A DNA stretch of 5,298 bases from Nitrospirota bacterium (GTDB taxonomy: Bacteria > Nitrospirota > Nitrospiria > Nitrospirales > UBA8639): assembly GCA_003233615.1 (NCBI GenBank), contig QIMB01000205.1, positions 1-5,298 of the forward strand. Direction: 5' to 3'. The position numbers and the translations under genes are program-made. A model generated the notes under the pieces. The model was not told the DNA's origin and searched no databases. It was given only the letters and a program-made list of their open reading frames with translations. The first letter of the stretch is position 1. Every line of letters begins with the position of its first letter. Below are positions 1 through 5,298 of this stretch, piece by piece.

Positions 1-681
1 CTTCCATGAGTGCAGTGGTCTCACCGGGTGAGTCAGGATCGTTTAATTCGTCAAACACTAAGACGCTCCCTTTAGTGAGACGTGGACGAATCGCCTCTAA
101 ACAGGCCTTGGTAGGTTCGTATAAATCAAAATCAAAGTAGGCCAAGGCCACAATGGTTTCAGGATGACCGGTTAGGTAGCATGGAACTTCACACGTGGCA
201 TCACCCGGGCAAAGCTCAAACTTTTTAATGTGCCCAAGAGGATTCATCTGTTCATGCACATGTAAGACCTTTTCCAAATACGCGGCGTACCCTTCCGTCA
301 CCGCTAAATGTCCCTCTTGCCATTTCTTTCCATCCTGTTGAGACACAGACGGGAATCCTGAAAAGGAATCAAACCCAATAATTTTTCTATGGCGATTAAA
401 TGGCTCATAAATGCCTCGCAATGCGGATAGGACGCCAAGGTTTTGCCCCCATCGAGTTCCAAATTCCATAATGACGCCTTGAACATCAATAATATGTTGA
501 TACACATGATTCAGAAAAAGAAGACGCGCCAAATTTTTAGATTCAAGAAATAACCCCAAATTTGAAAGTAATTGTTCCTGAGGAATTGGAGATGATTCGA
601 GCACAACATTTCTCGACTGGCCATTTCCTCTTGGCTCGCATACGTATCTAAAGCCAAATTAGATTCATTCATAGACTTCAT
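1..681 (-). CDS. TylF-like SAM-dependent O-methyltransferase, 3' end cut by window edge, apparent frameshift near its N-terminus
   Basis: Class I SAM-dependent methyltransferase of the TylF/MycF macrocin-O-methyltransferase type, whose members methylate sugar hydroxyls; sometimes mislabelled in databases as carnitine CoA-transferase. Translation from about 604 to the left edge gives SSPIPQEQLLSNLGLFLES, then the SAM-binding strand VIMEFGTRWGQN, then IIGFDSFSGFP, and the acidic, probably metal-binding YFDFDLYEPT followed by VLVFDELND. About 225 residues are visible; perhaps 30 C-terminal residues lie off the edge. The best start is ATG at 679-681, behind a TGAGGG ribosome site overlapping the reductase stop. 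That frame reads MKSMNESNLALDTYASQEEM, then ASREML, and hits TGA at 511-513. The conserved body is in another frame, whose upstream stop is TAA at 659-661. One missing base around 598-606 would join the two frames. The only in-frame alternative start is GTG at 602-604, with a weak upstream GAGA. Family call is firm; whether the gene is functional is open. Confidence 0.8.
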
Positions 682-689
682 ACCTATAT

Positions 690-695
690 CCCTCA
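690..695 (-). promoter_or_regulatory. Ribosome binding site of the methyltransferase gene
   Basis: The minus strand reads TGAGGG here, nine bases after GAGG before the ATG at 679-681. The TGA is also the stop codon of the aldo/keto reductase, so translation of the two genes is probably coupled. The site matters because it supports a start in the N-terminal frame of the methyltransferase, and therefore supports the frameshift reading over the GTG at 602-604. Confidence 0.6.
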
Positions 696-1898
696 GGCAA
701 CGACTGAATCTCTTAAGGACTGTTGCAAGGATTTAAATGTTGCACCTTCTCTTCTATCAGATAGTGTTTCAATGTCCCGAACTTCAGAGCATTGTTCTAC
801 AAAAGCAGGAATGCTCGAATGAATGTCATAGGCAAGCGCCCAAGCCCAAAATCTGATCTTTCCTTCCGTGAGGACATAGCCATCAGTAGCCGCAATCTTT
901 TTGATTTTGATTGGCTTAAGCATCTTGCCATCCAAAATCGATTGAGCTAATTGTTCAGGACTGGGGTTCACACCCAGACAATTGGCCTGTGCTTCCTGCA
1001 GAGTTCGATATCCCCCACCTTGGATACGAATTTTGGATAGTGGGACTTGGAAAATTCGAGGCTCATAATGTTGAGAAATTTGTTGGATATCCGCAAGCTC
1101 CAAAGAAATTTCTTTGACCATTGCTAATTCTTCTAAATGAGAAGAAGTGGTTCCTTTTGGAATCATCACCACAGAGTCATCTCGCAACAACCATGCAAGA
1201 ATAATCTGGCTCACCGTCCGTTCATATTTTTTGGCTAGCAATTCTAGAATGACTCTTCGTTCATCCTTGGGAACCAGTTTCCCTTGCAACAAGGGGCTAT
1301 AGGCCAACACAAATGCCTTTGTGTTTCGACACTCAGGCAAGATGCGATCTTCGATTGTGCGATCGATCAAATTGTATTCCTGTTGCACCATAGGAACAGG
1401 TATGGGATCCAGAATAGCTCTAGCCTGCTGCGCTTCTTTATAGGAAAAATTGCTCAATCCCACAAAGCGGACTTTTCCTGATTGCACGAGAATTTCCAGA
1501 GCTTCTGCTGTTTCTTCAAAAGGAACAGATGGATTGGGCCAATGAGGTTGATAGAAATCAATGTAGTCGGTACCCAATCGTCGAAGACTTTGCTCTGCTG
1601 CCGTGATAACCTGCGAAGTCTGTGAATGTTCTGCCGAAAATTTCGTGGATAGTAAAACTTTCTCGCGGTTACCCTTGATCGCCGCTCCAACCAGTTCTTC
1701 TGAATGACCGGCCCCATACACTTCCGCTGTATCAATCAACGTTAATCCTAAATCGATTCCCCGCCGTAAACCGGCTATCCATTCCAGATCTCGACTGGAA
1801 TCCTTTTCGTAATACCCACCAATTCCCATTGTCCCTTGACCAATGGCGGGCAAGGTTAATGCTTGTTCATTCAATTTTCGTGGAAGGATTTTCGACAT
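693..1898 (-). CDS. Aldo/keto reductase fused to a C-terminal ParB/sulfiredoxin-like domain
   Basis: Residues 1 to about 275 form an aldo/keto reductase barrel, a cytoplasmic NAD(P)H-dependent carbonyl reductase or sugar dehydrogenase. The catalytic tetrad is complete: Asp56 and Tyr61 in LIDTAEVYGAG, Lys86 in LLSTKF and His119 in FYQPHWPNP. The family signatures GKVRFVGLSNF (141-151), QQEYNLIDR (172-180) and the cofactor-phosphate motif IPKGTT (246-251) are present. After a short linker (HYEPRIF) the protein adds about 117 residues not found in ordinary members, which are nearer 280-330 long. This part starts VPLSKIRI (285), then SILDGKMLKPIKIKKI (320-335), YVLTEGKIRFWAWALA (341-356) and IPAFV (363-367), in the order of a ParB N-terminal-type domain. 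The ATG at 1896-1898 lies 6 bases after the split transketolase stop, with GAGGAG in front. Substrate unknown; a keto-sugar or nucleotide-sugar intermediate is inferred from neighbours. Reductase call firm, tail domain call probable. Confidence 0.88.
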   Translation of the reverse strand: MSKILPRKLNEQALTLPAIGQGTMGIGGYYEKDSSRDLEWIAGLRRGIDLGLTLIDTAEVYGAGHSEELVGAAIKGNREKVLLSTKFSAEHSQTSQVITAAEQSLRRLGTDYIDFYQPHWPNPSVPFEETAEALEILVQSGKVRFVGLSNFSYKEAQQARAILDPIPVPMVQQEYNLIDRTIEDRILPECRNTKAFVLAYSPLLQGKLVPKDERRVILELLAKKYERTVSQIILAWLLRDDSVVMIPKGTTSSHLEELAMVKEISLELADIQQISQHYEPRIFQVPLSKIRIQGGGYRTLQEAQANCLGVNPSPEQLAQSILDGKMLKPIKIKKIAATDGYVLTEGKIRFWAWALAYDIHSSIPAFVEQCSEVRDIETLSDRREGATFKSLQQSLRDSVVA

Positions 1899-1900
1899 CG

Positions 1901-1906
1901 CTCCTC
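1901..1906 (-). promoter_or_regulatory. Ribosome binding site of the aldo/keto reductase gene
   Basis: The minus strand reads GAGGAG, with GAGG four bases before the ATG at 1896-1898. It overlaps the TGA stop of the upstream transketolase subunit (1905-1907). A second GAGG lies at 1910-1913, eleven bases out. The overlap points to coupled translation. Confidence 0.55.
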
Positions 1907-2888
1907 ATTCCTCACAGCGACCTGTCATAGCCATATTTTTCAAGGGGCTGGATACAATTGGATTTTCAATCAACCCCCTCACGGTCTGGCAAATATTTTC
2001 TAGACTTAAACCGCATTGTTCATGAATCCATTGACGAGTTGCAGCCCCGAGAAAAAATCTTTCAGGAAGCATCAGTCGATGGCATCGAATGGGCAATTCA
2101 GTATCCACAATCAGTTCTGCCATTCGACTTCCAAGACCACCAGGACCAGCATGTTCTTCAAAAGACACCATCAAAGGAATATACTGCAAAGCCCTCCGGA
2201 TACCCTCTGTATTCATAGGAGCAATGCGAAACACATCTATTACGGAAGCCTGTATTCCTTCCGATGCAAGAACATCTGCCACCTGAACAGCCCGATGCAC
2301 CAGCATCCCGGTACTCACTAGGGCAAGGTCAGCCCCTCTTCGAAGAGTGGAAAATCCATGTTCCCAATCAAAAAGACAAGAATCGTAAAGAGGTTGATGC
2401 GCGTCTTTGTCCAGCCGCACATAAGCCGGTCCTCTTTGTCTATAAGCCCAATCAACCAGAGCGAATGTTGATGAGGCATCAGCTGGATTCAGAATGCTTA
2501 ATCCCGGGATACTTCCCATCGCACCCAAATCATTGATTGCATGATGAGTCGGCCCATCCGCACCATAGGCCAATCCACTTCCAACCCCTAATAAGATGAC
2601 CGGTAATTTCATGGCACAGACGTCCAACCTGAATTGTTCAAGACATCGAAGAGTCATATGGGAAGAAATCCCATAGACAAAAACTACTCTGCCCGTTTGA
2701 GCCAATCCCGCAGCTACGCTCATCAGATTTTGTTCGGCAATACCCATATTGAGCACATGGTCTGGATATTCCTCTCGAAGCACGTCTAAACCCATCGCAC
2801 CCATATCGTTCGTTAATACCATGACCCTTTTATCGATTCTGAGGACCTGCCGAATGGCATGAAATGCGGCATCTCGAAAATCTTGCAT
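1905..2888 (-). CDS. Transketolase, C-terminal subunit (pyrimidine-binding and C-terminal domains)
   Basis: Second half of a split thiamine-diphosphate-dependent transketolase, 327 residues, the usual size for this subunit. It carries the pyrimidine-binding domain and the transketolase C-terminal domain and should work only with the N-terminal subunit encoded just upstream. Visible signatures are NMGIAEQNLMSVAAGLA (47-63), in which Glu52 corresponds to the glutamate that activates the cofactor's aminopyrimidine ring; SSHMTLRCLEQFRLDVC (75-91); GLAYGADGPTHHAINDLGAM (105-124); and SILNPAD (131-137). The C-terminal domain includes LALVSTGMLV (188-197) and EEHAGPGGLGS. Transketolases move a two-carbon ketol unit between sugar phosphates, making for example sedoheptulose 7-phosphate. 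ATG at 2886-2888 follows the N-subunit stop by 13 bases; only a weak AAAAGAAAA precedes it. A 1-deoxyxylulose-5-phosphate synthase half or a 2-oxoacid dehydrogenase beta subunit is less likely, because the partner has transketolase-type motifs. Confidence 0.92.
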   Translation of the reverse strand: MQDFRDAAFHAIRQVLRIDKRVMVLTNDMGAMGLDVLREEYPDHVLNMGIAEQNLMSVAAGLAQTGRVVFVYGISSHMTLRCLEQFRLDVCAMKLPVILLGVGSGLAYGADGPTHHAINDLGAMGSIPGLSILNPADASSTFALVDWAYRQRGPAYVRLDKDAHQPLYDSCLFDWEHGFSTLRRGADLALVSTGMLVHRAVQVADVLASEGIQASVIDVFRIAPMNTEGIRRALQYIPLMVSFEEHAGPGGLGSRMAELIVDTELPIRCHRLMLPERFFLGAATRQWIHEQCGLSLENICQTVRGLIENPIVSSPLKNMAMTGRCEE

Positions 2889-2901
2889 GATGTTTTCTTT
2901 T

Positions 2902-3750
2902 CTACTTCTGAATGAATTGGGCCAATTGGCACTCTTGATTATGTAAAAATTCTAGGGCGTTATCTGCCTGTGGTCCTATTGGCAATCGATGGTGCCAAGT
3001 TGGAGCATCCTCCATAAAATCCAACCCTTTGCCCTTTGTCGTATTAGCAAGAATGACCACCGGACGATCATGCTGTTCCAACCGGAAGGAGGCAAATGCC
3101 TTCGCCAACTCCTCAAATGAATGGCCATCGACTGTGCACACTTCCCATCCAAAGGCCTTCCATCGATCCGCCAAAGGTTCCAACTGCAAAACTCCCTCGG
3201 TAAAATCCGTGGCTCCCAATCGATTACGATCGACAATGGCAAGTAAATTCTTCAACCGATGATGACTTGCAAATGCTGCAGCCTCCCAAACCGATCCCTC
3301 TTGACATTCTCCATCCCCTAGCAACACAAACGTTTTCCAATCCGCCTGATCTAACCGTGCCCCAAAACAATATCCAGCACCAATTCCAAGACCATGCCCG
3401 AGAGATCCCGATAGAACTTCTACGCCTGGAATATCGGGATCCGGATGTCCGGCAAGCCGACTTCCATCTTTGACGAACGTCAACAATTCGGACATTGGTA
3501 TAAACCCCAGATCAGCGAGCATGGCATACAGTGTCAAACATCCATGCCCCTTGCTAAGGATAAATCGGTCTCGTTCTTCCCAACGAGGTTCATTCGCTCG
3601 AAAATGTAAGTGCCCTCCATAAAACAATGTCACGGCGATTTCTACCCAAGATAAGGCTGGAGCCACATGCCCCTTCCCAGCATGCAAGGCAGTTTTCAGG
3701 ATATGATTGCGCAAGAAAGCCGCTTTCCACTCAAGCAAAGTCGTATTCAC
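2902..3750 (-). CDS. Transketolase, N-terminal subunit (diphosphate-binding domain)
   Basis: First half of the split transketolase; binds the diphosphate and Mg of thiamine diphosphate. Numbering here is from the upstream ATG at 3781-3783. Motifs are GKGHVAPALSWVEI (36-49), FILSKGHGCLTLYAMLADLG (74-93), LAGHPD (110-115), LSGSLGHGLGIGAG (124-137), the cofactor/Mg motif GDGECQEGSVWEAA (156-169) closed by Asn187 in IVDRNRLG, and TKGKGLDFMEDAPTWHHRLP (249-268). I prefer the GTG at 3748-3750 (282 residues) as start: TGAGGG sits four bases before it and it forms a GTGA overlap with the Nudix stop, whereas the ATG at 3783 has no ribosome site and would overlap the Nudix gene by 37 bases. From GTG, about 24 residues precede the first cofactor-site motif, as is normal. 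It should pair with the subunit gene 13 bases downstream. Locally placed transketolase in a sugar operon suggests a dedicated supply or modification role rather than the central pentose phosphate enzyme. Confidence 0.92.
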   Translation of the reverse strand: MNTTLLEWKAAFLRNHILKTALHAGKGHVAPALSWVEIAVTLFYGGHLHFRANEPRWEERDRFILSKGHGCLTLYAMLADLGFIPMSELLTFVKDGSRLAGHPDPDIPGVEVLSGSLGHGLGIGAGYCFGARLDQADWKTFVLLGDGECQEGSVWEAAAFASHHRLKNLLAIVDRNRLGATDFTEGVLQLEPLADRWKAFGWEVCTVDGHSFEELAKAFASFRLEQHDRPVVILANTTKGKGLDFMEDAPTWHHRLPIGPQADNALEFLHNQECQLAQFIQK

Positions 3751-4298
3751 ATTTCCCTCATTATTTTCTCTTGAAGATTCCATTCTGCAAGAACGAATAA
3801 CGCCAAACCGGCTAATTGTTGAAATTGCCCTTCCTGGACTAACTCTTTCAATTCTGAAGTAGTTGCCAAGACGACTTCAGTATGATCTAAAGACTGAAAT
3901 TCACCATCTCGGTAGGCGTTATCTCCAAAAAATGCATATCCACGCGCCGGATGACGACTGGCCATGATTCGGCCCATACCCATGGGCTGGAGTGATCGAC
4001 AAACATATCCCGTTTCCTCAAACAACTCCCGTGCAGCGGCTTCCAGTGGAGATTCATTCGAATCAATGGAACCTGCTGGAAATTCCAGCGTAGATTCTCG
4101 CATGGCCGGTCGAAACTGTTTCACTAATATCCATTGACTATCCACAGTTCTGGCTAGCACCAAAACAGCATCGGAACAGGTTATAGAAAAATAGGGCTGA
4201 TCCTGGAGTTCTGGTCGATTAGCGAATTGCTCTTGTTGAACAGAAAACCAAGGCGTCTTAAAAACCGTCTCACTACATATGGGTTGGTTATCCTGCAC
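3747..4298 (-). CDS. Nudix hydrolase, ADP-sugar pyrophosphatase type
   Basis: 183-residue Nudix hydrolase, a Mg-dependent enzyme that cleaves nucleoside diphosphates linked to another group. The Nudix box is complete at residues 76-98: Gly76, Glu82, then RELFEETGY with Arg90, Glu91, Glu94, Glu95 and Gly97. The preceding LVKQFRPAMRESTLEFPAGS (58-77) is typical of ADP-ribose/ADP-sugar pyrophosphatases, as is the overall length. The GTG start at 4296-4298 is effectively forced: the frame is closed by a TAG about 36 bases upstream, and no ATG, GTG or TTG lies between. Only a weak GAG precedes it. It begins 20 bases after the sugar kinase stop and ends in a GTGA overlap with the transketolase N-subunit start. 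In a sugar operon it could remove a nucleotide-sugar or act as a housecleaning enzyme; the actual substrate cannot be read from sequence. Confidence 0.88.
   Translation of the reverse strand: MQDNQPICSETVFKTPWFSVQQEQFANRPELQDQPYFSITCSDAVLVLARTVDSQWILVKQFRPAMRESTLEFPAGSIDSNESPLEAAARELFEETGYVCRSLQPMGMGRIMASRHPARGYAFFGDNAYRDGEFQSLDHTEVVLATTSELKELVQEGQFQQLAGLALFVLAEWNLQEKIMREM
3755..3760 (-). promoter_or_regulatory. Ribosome binding site supporting a GTG start of the transketolase N-subunit
   Basis: The minus strand reads TGAGGG, followed by AAAT and then GTG (3748-3750). It lies inside the 3' end of the Nudix gene. It decides between two candidate starts, because the upstream ATG at 3781-3783 is preceded by sequence without a purine-rich site. 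Confidence 0.55.
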
Positions 4299-4318
4299 GA
4301 TAGTGAACTCGAATTCGT

Positions 4319-5298
4319 TTAGAGCTGAACTTTGCTAATATGAATGTCTTGCGTGGCATGTCGCCTTGGCGTGGTGAGCAATTTCATGTTTTTTGCATCA
4401 CCTTCCCCGCACCGCATATCTTGCGGATCAACGTTATAATGAATCACGCTACACCCATCTTTTTCGAATTTCACAGGCACATGCAGGTATTCGGGAAGGG
4501 CCGCCTTCACATAGTCCTGATCGACAAGAGGAACAAAAAACAGCATGAAGCCTGACCCACCGGCCCCAAGAAGCTTCCCTCCCAATGCCCCCGCGTCGAT
4601 CGCCCGTTGATAAATATTGTCTATTTGTGCATTGCTAATCAAACCACTTAATTGACGCTTCAATCTCCAATTCTCGTCCAGGAGATAACCGAAATCGTTC
4701 ATGGAAGCCTGGCCGTTTAATATTCCAATCGCTTCGTCCACCATTTCTCTCATCCGTTGTAAGACCGATTGACATACCCCCATTTGGTTAACGACATCTG
4801 CCCCAATCTGCGCAGCCAAACGACTGGTTCCTGTATAAAACAACATTAAATTCGCTTCCAGCTCCCTTAATCGTTCCGGTGCCACAGTCAACGGTTGAAC
4901 CCGAATATCCCCGCTGGAAGAAAATTGAATGATATTGAATCCCCCGTATGCCGCTGCCACTTGATCTTGAGAACCTACGGTCTCACCCAGAATGTGTTGT
5001 TCCAATTCAATGGCTTTTAACGCCAATTCATGCTTAGAAATCATCTGCCCCTTTAACGCTGACAGACATTTAAGAAACCCGACAGCAAAAGATGAACTGG
5101 AACCCATCCCCGAACGAGCAGGCAAGTCTCCTTGATGATGAATTTCCAATCCAGCGTCATCATCGAAGCCCATCCATTGCAGACCTTCTCGTACTGCGGG
5201 GTGCAAAATTTCTGGAATAGTGGAAACAATTTCAATATGAGACCAGACCACTTTATGCCGATAAATAAAAAATGGTGGAAGGTGGCGGCAGGTGAGAT
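4319..5298 (-). CDS. GHMP-family sugar kinase, heptose-7-phosphate kinase-like (HddA-like), start beyond window edge
   Basis: ATP-dependent small-molecule kinase of the GHMP superfamily, closest by pattern to the D-glycero-D-manno-heptose 7-phosphate kinase group of nucleotide-heptose pathways. The frame stays open to the right edge and reads LTCRHLPPFFIYRHKVVWSH, which continues the family's N-terminal domain, so about 40-50 residues including the GGGTD-type motif are off the window; GTG at 5249-5251 is internal and not the start. Numbering from that GTG, the ATP loop is PARSGMGSSSSFAVG (44-58). GETVGSQDQVAAAYGGFN (89-106) carries the segment with the conserved acidic residue, and GALGGKLLGAGGSGFMLFF (221-239) is the C-terminal motif. 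The usual fold ends near residue 272 (CSVIHYN); a polar, basic tail of about 38 residues follows. First visible gene of the operon, 20 bases before the Nudix gene. Exact sugar substrate is inferred; another sugar-1-kinase role is possible. Confidence 0.88.
   Translation of the reverse strand, partial: LTCRHLPPFFIYRHKVVWSHIEIVSTIPEILHPAVREGLQWMGFDDDAGLEIHHQGDLPARSGMGSSSSFAVGFLKCLSALKGQMISKHELALKAIELEQHILGETVGSQDQVAAAYGGFNIIQFSSSGDIRVQPLTVAPERLRELEANLMLFYTGTSRLAAQIGADVVNQMGVCQSVLQRMREMVDEAIGILNGQASMNDFGYLLDENWRLKRQLSGLISNAQIDNIYQRAIDAGALGGKLLGAGGSGFMLFFVPLVDQDYVKAALPEYLHVPVKFEKDGCSVIHYNVDPQDMRCGEGDAKNMKLLTTPRRHATQDIHISKVQL

Noticed and set aside
304..507. Small minus-strand ORF of 67 codons inside the methyltransferase
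   Set aside because: It is an out-of-frame reading of the conserved methyltransferase body and has no recognisable domain.
595..610. Programmed -1 ribosomal frameshift in the methyltransferase
   Set aside because: I see no X XXY YYZ slippery heptamer or clear downstream hairpin, and the family is not known for recoding; mutation, sequence error or a GTG start explains it more simply.
682..692. Possible promoter or terminator between the reductase and the methyltransferase
   Set aside because: The gap is only 11 bases and is taken up by ribosome-site spacing; no hairpin with a T-run fits there, nor in the other short gaps at 1899-1904, 2889-2901 and 4299-4318.
789..1046. ParB-like tail as a chromosome or plasmid partition protein
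   Set aside because: It is fused to a metabolic enzyme, lacks the GERR box and any visible helix-turn-helix domain, and no ParA gene or parS-like site is present.
1454..1735. 93-codon minus-strand ORF inside the aldo/keto reductase
   Set aside because: It lies wholly within the reductase's conserved barrel in another frame, with low-complexity basic composition; a shadow of the real gene.
1958..2536. Several overlapping plus-strand ORFs of 65-101 codons
   Set aside because: All are antisense to the strongly conserved transketolase C-subunit, show no family motifs, and lie in a region with no plus-strand gene organisation.
5249..5251. GTG as the start of the sugar kinase, giving a 310-residue protein
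   Set aside because: The frame is open upstream to the window edge and the upstream residues (TCRHLPPFFIYRHKVVWS) match the family's conserved N-terminal domain, so the codon is an internal valine.

Overview
The window is a compact, single-direction stretch of bacterial DNA. All six genes lie on the minus strand and read from the right edge toward the left. Junctions run from a 4-base overlap to a 20-base gap, and I see no promoter, terminator, RNA gene, repeat array or mobile element. This is the middle of one operon whose first gene (a sugar kinase) and last gene (a methyltransferase) are both cut by the window edges. Base composition looks moderate (roughly 45-50% GC by eye). Shine-Dalgarno sequences of the GAGG type and GTG starts are used. 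The gene content suits a bacterium with a surface polysaccharide or nucleotide-sugar locus; I cannot name the phylum from sequence alone.

In order of transcription: (1) a GHMP-family sugar kinase resembling heptose-7-phosphate kinase (HddA-like), start beyond the right edge, with a tail of about 38 residues after the usual family end; (2) a Nudix hydrolase of the ADP-sugar pyrophosphatase type with an intact Nudix box; (3, 4) the N-terminal and C-terminal halves of a split transketolase as adjacent genes; (5) an aldo/keto reductase with the full catalytic tetrad, fused to a C-terminal domain that reads as ParB/sulfiredoxin-like; (6) a TylF-like SAM-dependent O-methyltransferase whose N-terminal coding is split by an apparent one-base frameshift, and whose C-terminus is lost at the left edge.

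Together the genes suggest synthesis of an unusual sugar for a surface glycan. Transketolase can make sedoheptulose 7-phosphate, the precursor of bacterial heptoses. A GHMP kinase of this type can phosphorylate a sugar phosphate, the reductase can reduce a keto group, and the methyltransferase can cap a hydroxyl. That pathway is inference: the isomerase, nucleotidyltransferase and glycosyltransferases that would confirm it are not in the window. The points most worth a second look are the reductase-ParB-like fusion, the dedicated split transketolase, and the methyltransferase frameshift.
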